DNA from: Arthrobacter sp. SLBN-122
Lineage (GTDB): Bacteria; Actinomycetota; Actinomycetes; Actinomycetales; Micrococcaceae
Direction: 5' to 3'
NCBI RefSeq assembly: GCF_006715165.1
Contig: NZ_VFMS01000001.1
Span: 310,001-374,000 of the forward strand
DNA length: 64,000 nucleotides
The position numbers and the translations under genes were made by a program. Below, one piece after another: positions 1-12,900 of this stretch (positions within the stretch are counted from its first letter, which is position 1; every line of letters begins with the position of its first letter). The notes below the pieces were generated by a model. That model had not been told where the DNA came from. It made no database searches and saw nothing but the letters and a program-made list of their open reading frames with translations.

Positions 1-3051
<3,051 letters not shown>

Positions 3052-3218
3052 TCAGCCGTCCAGCTGTGTCCCAGTACACAGACCAAAAGTCAAGGCAGCC
3101 GTCCCCCGCTGCAGACGGCATTGCGCATTCAGCAGCTCCAGTTATCCACATACCGGCCGGCCTCCGTCCCCATCGAGGATGGGCCTCGCTAGCGTGTGGA
3201 TACATGCACGGAGGACCC

Positions 3219-6200
3219 ATGACACTGCACTGCACCCTGGTGAACGGCCCCGGATCGTCCCGGTACGAAGCTCCCGTGGAACTGTCCATAGATGCTCCTA
3301 CCGGGACGGCAGGCCACGTTGTCCATGAGCAGTTGATCCATAAGTTCGGTGTAGGCGCTGTCACTGTGGACGGGAAGGATCTCTGCTCCTTGGTCCTGGG
3401 CGTGCCGCCGCTCGTGGAGGCGGCGATCCTTGTCGACGGCGGCCCCACCCCTTCGGACCGGCGGCTCCGGCGCCGGCCCAGTGCTGATGCTGCCCCTGCC
3501 CTGATCCTCGCCGTCGACAGTGGAGCAGCGGCGGGAACTGTCGTGCCGCTGCGGCGTGGCACGTACACCATCGGCCGAAGCGGCACACGAATCGTCATCC
3601 CTGACCCCGAGCTGTCCCGCGAACACGCACGTCTTGTCGTCACCGACACGAGGATCATATTGGTTGACCTGGATAGTGCCAACGGCACGTACGTCGACGG
3701 CGAAAGGATACGGAGCACCATAATCTCGACGGACTCAGCCATCAGGTGCGGTCAGTCAAACTTGTCTCTGATATTCGCAGACGTGCAGGGGAAAGTCCTG
3801 GCGGATGCCGGAAAGTCGGTGGCTGAACCGATCGTGGTTCCCGGCCGACCTGACACAGGAAGTCGAACGCTGATCCTTCTGACCGCAGTCCTCCCACTGG
3901 CCCTGGGGGTGCTGCTGGCCGTTCTCACAGGAATGTGGATGTTCCTTGCTTTCTCCGCAGCTTCCGTACTTTCAGCCCTGGTGCCCGCTGTCAGCGGGCG
4001 GCGGCAGAGGCGGGAACTGTCAGCCGCTGTGACGTCGGCTGTTGAGCAAGACAGGGAACGCCGACGGCGGAGTGCCCCTCCGCTGCCCATCGTCACCCTG
4101 GCAGCCCCAAAGGCTGAAGGGACGTCCATCCCGGACTCCTCCGGCGACAAAGTATGGTTGCGGCTTGGCCAGGGAGAACAACCGGCCAATATCAGGATTG
4201 AACCGGCCGGCCCGGCCCGGACAGTCCCAACGGCGGGAACCGTCCCAGTAGTGCTCGACCCTGGCCGCCCGCTCACCATCCTCGGCGGCCCTGGGTTGGC
4301 CATCGATGGCGCCCTTCGGTCCTGTCTGATGCAACTGGCGGGCTACCCGCGTGCGGACAAACTGCAGGTCCTTGTCTATGGCCCGCCGGCAGCCCTCCCC
4401 CTCGCAGCCCGGTATCTAAGCAGAGTGACGCTGGCTGCAACACTGGATGCCGCCCTCCATGTCGTGAACAGCTGCGATCAACTGGGCTGCGAGCGCGGAG
4501 TCCTGTTGATTCGTGGGGACAGCGCTGCAGCTGCGGCCGAACACGAGGTGCGTGAAGCAGCGGTCCAGCGGGGGTGGCAGGTTCTTCATTTCCTGCCGGA
4601 GGACGGGGAATCACCCGCAGCGGATGTCTTCCTGTCCGAGCGCAGATCAAAGCTGGCGCAGAACTACCGGGAGATTGTTTTTGTCCCGGACCTGGTGCCG
4701 GCCGAAGTGTTCACCGCTTTCTGCCGACGCCTGGCAGGCTCCCGGCACCAGGGCGAAGAACAGGTAAGGAGCATTCCCGCTTCATGCAGTCTTGACGAAG
4801 TCCTGCCCCTGACGCTCCCGGCCACCGCTGACCGATGGAACTCCAGCGTGAAGATTAAGGGGCTGCCCGTACCCGTGGGGGTGAGCACGTCAGGGCCAAA
4901 GGTCCTGGACCTACTCGCGGACGGCCCGCATCTGTTAGTGGCGGGCACAACAGGCTCAGGGAAGTCGGAACTGCTCCGGAGCCTGACCCTCGCGCTCGCC
5001 CTGACCTATCCGCCGGACCGGGTCAACTTCTACTTCATCGACTTCAAGGGCGGCTCAGGTCTTGGTCCGCTGAGCAGTCTGGTTCATTGCGTCGGACTGC
5101 AAACAGATCTTTCCGCCGACGAACTGGATCGAACACTGAGGTCGCTCCGGGCCGAAGTGCAACTCCGGGAGCGGTGCCTCGCCGCGGCCCGCGTCCCTGA
5201 CCTCTCCACATACCGCTCCACAAGGGCGGCCAAGGATTTTGTTCTCCCCCACCTGGTCATCGTCATTGATGAGTTCAGGATGCTGGTCGATGACGCGCCG
5301 GAGGTTCTTCGTGAGCTGCTGCGGATAGCGTCGATCGGACGGTCACTGGGCATCCACTTGATCATGGCCACGCAAAGACCGCAGGGAGCATTAACAGCTG
5401 ACATCCGCGCAAACGTCACCTCAAGCATCGCCCTTCGCGTGCAGTCGGACATGGAATCTGTGGACATCGTCAACTCCAAGGACGCCGCGGCCATCAGTGT
5501 TGATACTCCCGGCCGCGCCTTCCTGGCGCGCGGGACGGAGGCGGCCGGGGAGTTCCAGGCGGCGTCCCTGTCGTCCGCTTCCGGGGGTAAGCAGCCAAGC
5601 GACGTTACGGTGCACCGGACAATGGATTATCTTGCCCGCCAGGCAGCCGGGCCAGGCGGCGGTCGAGCCTCCGCAGCCACCCCTGCGCAGGCAGTGGAAC
5701 CGCTGGCGGCCCTGGTGAGGAGCCTGTGCGCTGCGCAGCAGAAGCCGGTGCCGAGAAGGCCGGTGGCTCCTCCGCTGCCGGACGCACTGGAAGAGCCCTC
5801 ACGGGACGGGCCAACCATGAATCCAGGAAGCCCGCCGCCCCTGTCCCTGGAATCCGAAGCGCCGGCGGGGCAGGTGCGCCTTGGCCTGATGGACGTGCCC
5901 GAGAAACAAAAGCTTGAGCCCCTTGTGTGGAGCCCTGCCAGCCACGGCCACGCAGCGTTCATTGGCAGCCCTGCATCCGGAGCCGGATCGGCCCTGGAAG
6001 TGGCCGTCCTTAAACTGATGGCCGGCCCCGACCAGAGCCACTTCTATTTCCTGGACGCCGCTGGGAGTTTTTGCCCGGTGGCAGGTGAAGCCAGGGTGGG
6101 GGCGCATGCCGGACTGCACGACCTGAGGCGGGGAGTCCGGATCCTTGAGCGGCTGGCCCGCGAACTGGGGCACCGGCTGAGCCAACAAGCCTCCTATCCT

Positions 6201-7307
6201 GTGCCTCTCGTCCTTGTCATCTCGGGCTGGGGATCCTGGGTGTCAGCCTTTCGAGCGGGACCGCTGGCATGGGCGGAGGATCTGGTTCATGACCTCGCCA
6301 GGGACGGCACCAGGGCAGGTATCACCGTCCTGGTGCATGGGGAGCGCGAGCTTGTCACGGCCAGGTTCTTTGGCGCCATTCCCAACCGATTCTTCTTTCC
6401 CGCCAGTACCAGTGAGGAAAGCCGCGCCATGTGGCCTCGGATGCCTGCCATGCCCGCCGTCACCGGCAGGGCGGCAGCCTTCGGCCCTGTCTCCGGCGGC
6501 GGTCCGGTTGTTTGCCAGTTCTATCGCAACCCGGCCCCGGACCCAGCGGAAGGTGGGAACGGTGCCCAATATCCGGCCGCCGCATCGCCGCCCTTCCGTG
6601 TAGAACCACTCCCCGCGAAAATCACCGTGGGGCAGGTGGCAGCGTCCATGGAAGAGGCCGGACTGCAGCACTGCGGGGTGCCCTACGTTCCCGGCAAGGA
6701 CCGAGCCGGCTGGGCGCGGAGTTCCGAACCCCCGGAACCGCACCGCCGGCAGAGCGACGTCTTCCTGGGCGTCGCCGGCGACGAGCCCGCTCCAGTGTCC
6801 CTGCGGATCCCCAGCCCCGGCGTCACCGCAATTCTTGGCAACCCGGGAAGCGGCAAAACCAACACCCTGCTCGCAGTGGCGGCACTCAACCCGGCGCAAC
6901 AATGGTGCACTCCTCCCATGCCGGCAGAGGCCGCGGGAGATTTCTGGAAGGACCTGCTGGTGCAGGCGGAGGGCGGCGGACTGCCGCGGAAGACCGTGCT
7001 GCTGGTGGACGACGTCGACCAGCTTGCCCCGCCGGCACTGAGGGCTCTGGAGCAGTTGAATGCCTTGGGCCACTCCCTGATGGTCACGGCTGCATACAGC
7101 CCGATGCTGTTCCAACGCGTTCCGCTGGTCATGAACGCACGGGCTGCCGGCGTCGGACTTCTGCTGGGCCCACATTCCCCAGGCGACGGCGACCTGTTCG
7201 GGGTCAGGTTTGACGTTGAGGCCAATCCCCCGCCAGGACGTGGTGTGCTCATCTCAGGCGGGCGGTCCTGTCCCCTTCAGGTCGCTTGGGCGGGGGCCCC
7301 AGCGTGA
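3219..7307 (+). CDS. FHA-domain FtsK/SpoIIIE (EssC-like) ATPase, orphan
   Basis: A 1362-residue membrane-anchored ATPase of the FtsK/SpoIIIE/EssC class, the motor family of type VII secretion. An FHA domain spans roughly residues 115-185 (IGRSG, LSREHARL, SANGTYVDG). Two membrane segments follow at about 217-250 (from LILLTAVLPLALGVLL). ATPase domain 1 has Walker A GTTGSGKSE near 575 and Walker B LVIVIDEF near 680. Domain 2 (about 915) has a degenerate loop, GSPASGAGS, with no lysine. Domain 3 has GNPGSGKT near 1208 and VLLVDDVD near 1262. The layout resembles Firmicutes EssC more than split EccCa/EccCb. ATG 3219 has GGAGG five bases upstream; an in-frame codon at 2982 would run into glf. No WXG100 or Ecc gene lies nearby, so substrate and role are unknown. 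Confidence 0.88.
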   Translation: MTLHCTLVNGPGSSRYEAPVELSIDAPTGTAGHVVHEQLIHKFGVGAVTVDGKDLCSLVLGVPPLVEAAILVDGGPTPSDRRLRRRPSADAAPALILAVDSGAAAGTVVPLRRGTYTIGRSGTRIVIPDPELSREHARLVVTDTRIILVDLDSANGTYVDGERIRSTIISTDSAIRCGQSNLSLIFADVQGKVLADAGKSVAEPIVVPGRPDTGSRTLILLTAVLPLALGVLLAVLTGMWMFLAFSAASVLSALVPAVSGRRQRRELSAAVTSAVEQDRERRRRSAPPLPIVTLAAPKAEGTSIPDSSGDKVWLRLGQGEQPANIRIEPAGPARTVPTAGTVPVVLDPGRPLTILGGPGLAIDGALRSCLMQLAGYPRADKLQVLVYGPPAALPLAARYLSRVTLAATLDAALHVVNSCDQLGCERGVLLIRGDSAAAAAEHEVREAAVQRGWQVLHFLPEDGESPAADVFLSERRSKLAQNYREIVFVPDLVPAEVFTAFCRRLAGSRHQGEEQVRSIPASCSLDEVLPLTLPATADRWNSSVKIKGLPVPVGVSTSGPKVLDLLADGPHLLVAGTTGSGKSELLRSLTLALALTYPPDRVNFYFIDFKGGSGLGPLSSLVHCVGLQTDLSADELDRTLRSLRAEVQLRERCLAAARVPDLSTYRSTRAAKDFVLPHLVIVIDEFRMLVDDAPEVLRELLRIASIGRSLGIHLIMATQRPQGALTADIRANVTSSIALRVQSDMESVDIVNSKDAAAISVDTPGRAFLARGTEAAGEFQAASLSSASGGKQPSDVTVHRTMDYLARQAAGPGGGRASAATPAQAVEPLAALVRSLCAAQQKPVPRRPVAPPLPDALEEPSRDGPTMNPGSPPPLSLESEAPAGQVRLGLMDVPEKQKLEPLVWSPASHGHAAFIGSPASGAGSALEVAVLKLMAGPDQSHFYFLDAAGSFCPVAGEARVGAHAGLHDLRRGVRILERLARELGHRLSQQASYPVPLVLVISGWGSWVSAFRAGPLAWAEDLVHDLARDGTRAGITVLVHGERELVTARFFGAIPNRFFFPASTSEESRAMWPRMPAMPAVTGRAAAFGPVSGGGPVVCQFYRNPAPDPAEGGNGAQYPAAASPPFRVEPLPAKITVGQVAASMEEAGLQHCGVPYVPGKDRAGWARSSEPPEPHRRQSDVFLGVAGDEPAPVSLRIPSPGVTAILGNPGSGKTNTLLAVAALNPAQQWCTPPMPAEAAGDFWKDLLVQAEGGGLPRKTVLLVDDVDQLAPPALRALEQLNALGHSLMVTAAYSPMLFQRVPLVMNARAAGVGLLLGPHSPGDGDLFGVRFDVEANPPPGRGVLISGGRSCPLQVAWAGAPA

Positions 7308-7366
7308 GCACCTCCGGGACGGCGTCGAACGCAGACCGGGCTGGCAGCAGGGCACCGGCCAGCAGG

Positions 7367-7888
7367 TCAAAGAGCAGGGGGTGCACCGCCTGTCCGCGAG
7401 GCATGGCTGATCACCTTGTTGGAGAACAGGAGAACAATGGCGATAACAGCGGGGACCACCATGGCCAGCCCGGCAAGAACCAGTCCGCTGGTTATGGCAG
7501 GTACTCCGACGGTCAGGACGAATAACTGGGCCACCAGCGCCGCCGCCCGGGTCCACCGATAGCCCCGGTAGAGAAAGACGGACACCGCAAACAGCCAGGC
7601 GGAAAAAGCCAGCAGGAGGCCCAAGGTGAAGACGGCGCCCCAGAACGACAGCACGGGGCTGCCGCTGAGCAGTTCATAGGCGTACCACCCGGCCGCAACC
7701 AGGAGGGCAGTGGCCTCTGCAGCAGCCACAAGCGCCACCACCTTGGCTGCTGCGGGAACGGTCTCCGAACGTCCGGCAAGGGAACGTCGTCCAGCACCGT
7801 TGCGGGGCTCGTCAGGGGCAGCTGGGACACCTGCTGGGTTCACCGGGGGTCTTGACACACTGGCACCATACCGGACATAGTCGGACAC
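7367..7888 (-). CDS. Small membrane protein, four predicted membrane segments
   Basis: I do not recognise a named family. The C-terminal 125 residues hold four hydrophobic segments: AAAKVVALVAAAEATALLVAAG, FWGAVFTLGLLLAFSAWLFAVSV, ALVAQLFVLTVGVPAITSGL and LAMVVPAVIAIVLLFSN. A Pro/Ala-rich, probably cytoplasmic N-terminus precedes them and the tail is short and polar. The start is uncertain: the frame stays open to a TTG at 8002, an ATG lies at 7978, and GTG codons occur at 7888 and 7858, none with a convincing ribosome site. It converges with the FtsK-like gene and diverges from whiB1. The reading frame is secure from its membrane pattern; the function is not. Confidence 0.65.
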   Translation of the reverse strand: MSDYVRYGASVSRPPVNPAGVPAAPDEPRNGAGRRSLAGRSETVPAAAKVVALVAAAEATALLVAAGWYAYELLSGSPVLSFWGAVFTLGLLLAFSAWLFAVSVFLYRGYRWTRAAALVAQLFVLTVGVPAITSGLVLAGLAMVVPAVIAIVLLFSNKVISHASRTGGAPPAL

Positions 7889-8000
7889 TGGTGAGGGCGG
7901 GAGCCGCCACTGTGATGCATCGCTCAGGTTTCGACGGATATCAAGTGTTATTACCCCTTGTTTACACCGCGTTAACATGACAGGCTTGATGAAGATGACC

Positions 8001-8029
8001 AAGGGGGCCCAAAGGGCCCTTTTCCTTTG
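8001..8029 (+). terminator. Terminator-like hairpin in the whiB1 leader
   Basis: AAGGGGGCCC, loop AAA, GGGCCCTTTT forms a compact stem with two G-U pairs, followed by CCTTTG. The T tract lies on the plus strand. No plus-strand gene lies close upstream, so it would sit in the 5' leader of whiB1 and might act as an attenuator. Function is inferred from shape only. Confidence 0.4.
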
Positions 8030-8087
8030 TAGCCACTAGTGAATAATTTCACAAAGGCTTTTCCCTGAAATGGAGCAACTGATCAGC

Positions 8088-8336
8088 ATGGATTGGCGTA
8101 ACCGCGCAGCGTGCCTCGACAAGGACCCGGAACTGTTCTTCCCCGTCGGGAATACAGGACCGGCCCTCCTGCAGATCGAGGAAGCCAAGAGCGTTTGCCG
8201 CCGGTGCCCCGTCGTAGACACCTGCCTGCAGTGGGCCCTTGAGTCCGGCCAGGACGCCGGCGTCTGGGGCGGCATGAGCGAAGACGAGCGCCGCGCACTT
8301 AAGCGGCGCGCCGCCCGTGCACGGCGCGCCTCCTAG
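8088..8336 (+). CDS. whiB1: WhiB1-family iron-sulfur transcription factor
   Basis: A short Wbl protein that binds a [4Fe-4S] cluster. The four ligand cysteines are AACLD, the pair in VCRRC, and DTCLQ. The helical turn GVWGGMSEDE and a basic tail (KRRAARARRAS) for DNA contact follow. The opening MDWRNRAACLDKDPELFFPVGN matches mycobacterial WhiB1 and streptomycete WblE almost residue for residue, including its start, so I placed the start at ATG 8088 (82 residues). An in-frame ATG at 8070 would add six residues. The known family member is an NO-sensitive regulator that works with the primary sigma factor. The pdtaS gene converges on it, as in Mycobacterium (Rv3219/Rv3220c). Confidence 0.95.
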   Translation: MDWRNRAACLDKDPELFFPVGNTGPALLQIEEAKSVCRRCPVVDTCLQWALESGQDAGVWGGMSEDERRALKRRAARARRAS

Positions 8337-8373
8337 GTAACCCGGCAGCAACCACAGGTCTTAGCAAACGCAA

Positions 8374-8421
8374 GACAGAGGCCCCTGGACATTCCCATTG
8401 GATTGTCCAGGGGCCTCTGTC
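8374..8421. terminator. Bidirectional terminator between whiB1 and pdtaS
   Basis: An 18-bp perfect stem (GACAGAGGCCCCTGGACA and its complement) with a 12-base loop sits between the convergent whiB1 and pdtaS genes. On the plus strand it is followed by TCTTAAACT. It can end transcription in both directions. Confidence 0.8.
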
Positions 8422-8471
8422 TCTTAAACTATGCTTTGCGGCCGGGCGCGTCCCCAACCAGCCTGGTGCCG

Positions 8472-9938
8472 CTACTTCCCTGCCAGGCTGAGCCGGATCT
8501 TAACCTCGGTCCCACCGCCCTCGCGGCGCTCCCAGGTGATGGTCCCGCCCAGCTCGCTGGTGACGAGTGTCCGCACAATCTGAAGTCCTAGGCCCTCAAC
8601 GTGCGGAGTCTGTGGAAGTCCCACTCCGTCGTCGGCAATCGTCACTGTCAGCTCTTCGCCGTCATCCCCCTCGGACCGGTCGGCAACCAGCCAGACTGTT
8701 CCTGCCCGCCCCTCAAGTCCATGCTCCACCGCGTTGGTCACCAGCTCGTTAATGACGAGGGCCAGCGGGGTGGCGAGATCACTGGGAAGCTCACCGAATG
8801 TACCGGAGCGTTCCGTCCTGACCTGCTGCGAAGGGGAAGCCACCTCGGCCGAAAGCCGGAACTGGCGCCCTATCAGTTCGTCGAAATCAACACTCTGCGT
8901 CAGGCCCTGCGACAAGGTTTCGTGGACCAGCGCAATCGTGGCCACACGCCGCATCGCCTGCTCCAGGCCCTGCTTCGCTTCGTCGCTGACCATACGCCGG
9001 GACTGCATCCGCAGGAGCGCAGCCACGGTCTGGAGATTGTTCTTGACCCGGTGGTGGATCTCCCGGATGGTAGCGTCCTTGGTTACCAGCTCCATCTCGC
9101 GCCGGCGCAGTTCGGAGACGTCACGGCAGAGGACCAGGGCCCCGAACCGCTGCTGTTCATCCCGCAGCGGGATGGCCCGCAGTGACAGGCTGACCCCGCG
9201 CGACTCGATCTCGCTCCGCCATGGCATGCGTCCGGTGACCACCAGGGGCAGGGTCTCATCGACCAAGCGCCGGTCCTTAAGCAGGCCGGCGGTCACCTCG
9301 GCCAGGGAGCGGCCTTCCAGGGATTCGCCGTCACCCAGTCGCCGGAAGGCCGAAACCCCGTTGGGACTCGCGTACTGCACCACGCCGTCTGCGTCCAGCC
9401 TGATCAGGCCGTCCCCCACACGGGGGGCGCCGCGGCGGGACCCGGTGGGTGAGGCGAAGTCCGGCCACAACCCCAGCGTGCCCATTCGCAGGAGGTCATA
9501 GGCGCACTGGCGGTAGGTCAACTCCAGCCGCGACGGCATCCGGGAGCTGGAGAGGTCCATGTGGGTGGTGACCACCGCAAGGGTCCGGCCGTTGCGGACC
9601 ATGGGAACCGCCTCCACCCTCAGCGCCATCTCGCTGTTCCAGTTCGTTTCACTGGACCGCTCAATGGACCGGGAGTTCCATGCCTTGTCCACGAGCGGCT
9701 GCAGGTCGGAGCGGATTCCTTCTCCCACAAAGTCGCTGTGGAACGCCGTGTGCGTAGTAGATGGCCGCACGTGAGCCAGGGCTATGTAGCCAAGCTCCGG
9801 GTGGGGGAACCAGAGCGCCAGGTCCGCGAAAGCCAGGTCCGCGACCATCTGCCAGTCCCCCACCAGGAGGTGCAGCCATTCGGCATCGCCCGGCCCGAAA
9901 TCAGCATGTTCCCTGATGGGGTCCGTAAAGATTGCCAC
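8472..9938 (-). CDS. pdtaS: PdtaS-type HisKA_2 sensor histidine kinase
   Basis: A soluble 488-residue histidine kinase. The N-terminal GAF-like region spans about 1-140 and a PAS domain about 180-275 (DADGVVQYASPNGVSAF). The dimerisation/phosphoacceptor helix is IREIHHRVKNNLQT at 291-304 and carries the histidine. The HATPase domain shows the N box LVINELVTNAVEHG, DDGVGLP and GLGLQIV. HHRVKNNL marks the HisKA_2 family, and the GAF-PAS-HisKA_2 order is that of mycobacterial PdtaS, which phosphorylates the ANTAR RNA-binding regulator PdtaR. No pdtaR is in the window. There is no transmembrane segment. It starts 27 bases after the glutamate dehydrogenase stop, so the two may be cotranscribed. 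Confidence 0.92.
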   Translation of the reverse strand: MAIFTDPIREHADFGPGDAEWLHLLVGDWQMVADLAFADLALWFPHPELGYIALAHVRPSTTHTAFHSDFVGEGIRSDLQPLVDKAWNSRSIERSSETNWNSEMALRVEAVPMVRNGRTLAVVTTHMDLSSSRMPSRLELTYRQCAYDLLRMGTLGLWPDFASPTGSRRGAPRVGDGLIRLDADGVVQYASPNGVSAFRRLGDGESLEGRSLAEVTAGLLKDRRLVDETLPLVVTGRMPWRSEIESRGVSLSLRAIPLRDEQQRFGALVLCRDVSELRRREMELVTKDATIREIHHRVKNNLQTVAALLRMQSRRMVSDEAKQGLEQAMRRVATIALVHETLSQGLTQSVDFDELIGRQFRLSAEVASPSQQVRTERSGTFGELPSDLATPLALVINELVTNAVEHGLEGRAGTVWLVADRSEGDDGEELTVTIADDGVGLPQTPHVEGLGLQIVRTLVTSELGGTITWERREGGGTEVKIRLSLAGK

Positions 9939-9965
9939 TGCACCTCCATTTGCGACGCCGAATTG

Positions 9966-12900
9966 CTAGCGTCGGACGATTGACCTCAAGAGCCTCAATG
10001 CTACCGACAGTGAGGCCATGTCGTCGGCCTCCAGTGCGTTCACCTCGTCGAACATGCTCTTCGCCCTGCCCAACTGCTCGGCATTCTGCGCTTCCCAGTC
10101 CTTGAGCCGCGCGTCGGGTGAGTCGGCGGCGGACGTGGCTTCCAGCACCGCCGTCGTCATGTCCGACACTGTCGAGTACAGATCATCACGCAGGGCTGCC
10201 CGGGCCAGCGCCTGCCACCGGTCCTGGCGCGGCAAGCTGCTGATCCGCTCCAGCAGGGAGTCGGCATGGAAACGGTTGAACACGGTGTAGTAGACGGCGG
10301 CAATCTGCTCCACCGGGTCCTTCCGGGTCCTGGCGATCTTGGCGATATCCAGCAGCACAAAGCTTTCGAACAGCTCGGCCCAACGCAGGGCAAGGCCTTC
10401 GGGAAGTTGCCACTCGCGGCCCTTCGCCAGCCACTCTGCCACGCGTTCCCGGTCGTCGCCGCGCAGGTAGTCCAACAGCCTGGCCCGCATCGGATCCATG
10501 AGCGGCTTGAACTCGGCCACCACGTCGGCAATGGGACGTGAAACACTCTCCTGGCTCAGCAGCCAGCGGACCGCCCGGTCCAAGAGCCGGCGGATGTCCA
10601 GGTGGACCGTGCTCCAGTGCTCCGTGGGGAACGAGGCAGGCAGGCTGTTCAGTTCGCCCACCATCGCATCCAGTTCGTATACCTCGCGCAGGGCCACGAA
10701 AGCCTTGGCGACGGCTACTTCGCTGGCCGATGTCTCCTCCATGACGCGGAAGGCGAAGGTGATTCCGCCGAGGTTGATCATGTCGTTCGCCACTACCGTG
10801 GCGATGATCTCGCGGCGCAGCGGGTGGGTGTCCAGCTCCGCGTCAAAGCGTTCGCGCAGCTGGTGGGGGAAGTATGAACGCAGCGTCTGCCGGAACCACG
10901 GGTCATCGGCAAGGTCGCTGTCGCGCAGCGCCGTTGCCAGCTCGATCTTGGCATACGCGGCCAGCACCGAAAGCTCCGGTGACGTCAGGCCCTGCCCCTG
11001 CTGCAGCCGGTCCCGCAGCATCGCCGTGGTTGGCAACGCCTCCAGGTCCCGGTTCAAATCGGCGCTCTTCTCCAGCCAGTCCATGAGCCGCTCATAGCTC
11101 GGGCTCCACTCCGCCACCCGGGTCCGGTCGTTGAGCAGCAGGATGTTCTGGTCGATGTTGTCTTCAAGGACCAGCCGGCCAACCTCATCCGTCATGGAGG
11201 CGAGGAAGTCGGCGCGCTCGACGGCAGGCAGCTTGCCCGCAGACACCATCCGGTCAACGAAGATCTTGATGTTCACTTCGTGGTCGGAGCAGTCCACGCC
11301 GGCGGAGTTGTCAATGGCGTCCGTGTTGAGAATAACGCCCTGCAGGGCCGCCTCGATGCGGCCGCGCTGGGTCATGCCAAGGTTTCCGCCTTCGCCCACC
11401 ACCTTGACGCGCAGGTCGCGGCCGTTGACCCGGATCGCGTCGTTGGCCTTGTCACCCACGGACGCGTTGGACTCGGAGCTCGCCTTGACGTAGGTCCCGA
11501 TTCCGCCGTTGTAGAGCAGGTCCGCAGGTGCCAGCAGGATGGCACGCAGCAGCTCCGGAGGGCTGAGTTCGGTGGTGTCCGCCGGGAGCCCCAGCGCGGC
11601 CTGCACCTGGGGGGACACGGGGATGGATTTGGCCTGCCGGACGAAGACTCCGCCGCCTTCGCTGATCAGCGACTTGTCGTAATCGTCCCAGGAGGACCTG
11701 GGCAGCTCGAACAGCCTCTGGCGCTCCGCAAACGAGGATTCCTCGTCGGGGTTGGGGTCCAGGAAGATGTGCCGGTGGTCGAATGCCGCGAGCAGCCGGA
11801 TATGCCGGGACAGGAGCATCCCGTTGCCGAATACGTCGCCGGACATGTCCCCCACGCCCACCACGGTGAACGGCTCAGTCTGCGTATCCAGGTCCAGTTC
11901 GCTGAAGTGGCGTTTGACGGATTCCCAGGCGCCGCGTGCGGTGATGCCCATGGCCTTGTGGTCGTAACCAACCGAACCGCCGGAGGCGAATGCGTCGCCA
12001 AGCCAGAAGCCATACTCCGCGGAGAGGCTGTTGGCAATGTCGGAAAAAGTAGCCGTTCCCTTGTCCGCCGCGACCACAAGGTAGGAGTCGTCGTCGTCAT
12101 GCCTGACAACGTTCGACGGCGGCACGAGCCGTTCGCCGTCGCCTTCAGTGAGGAGGTTGTCAGTAAGGTCCAGCAGTCCGCGGATGAACGTCTTGTAGCT
12201 TTCGACGCCTTCAGCCATCCAGGCCGCGCGGTCCGTGGAAGGATCGGGAAGCTGCTTGGCGAAGAACCCGCCTTTCGCGCCGGTGGGCACGATGACGGCG
12301 TTCTTGACCGTTTGCGCCTTTACCAGGCCCAGGACTTCTGTCCGGAAATCCTCCCGCCGGTCGGACCAGCGCAGCCCGCCACGGGCCACCTTGCCGAACC
12401 GGAGGTGCACACCCTCAACACGCGGGGAGTAGACCCAGATTTCGAACATGGGCCGCGGGAACGGCAGGCCTTCGATCTGCGCGGGGTTCAGCTTGAAGCT
12501 CAGGTGCGGTTTGTCCTGGTAAAAGTTGGTGCGAAGGGTGGCCTCGATGAGGTTGACGAAAGTGCGCAGCACGCGGTCGGCGTCCAGCGTTGCGACCTTC
12601 TCGATGGACGCTGCGAGCTTCTGGCGCACGGTCTCCTGGGCCTCGGACCGGTCTTCATCGCTCAGGGCGGGATCAAAGCGGGCCGCAAAGAGCGCCGTGA
12701 GGCCTCTTGTCACGTCGGCGTTTGCAAGGAGCGTGTCAGCCATGAAGCCGAAGGAGCTGCTGTTGCCCATCTGGCGCATGTAGCGGGCGTAGGCGCGCAG
12801 GACGGTGATCTGCCGCCAATGCAGGCCCTCCCTCAGCACCAGCCGGTCAAAGCTGTCCGATTCAGCAGCGCCAGTGACAGCCGCACCAAAGGATTCGGCA

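Noticed and set aside
7308-7366. Possible WXG100 gene after the EssC-like ATPase
   Set aside because: The gap is only 59 bases and the neighbouring gene is a multi-helix membrane protein on the other strand.
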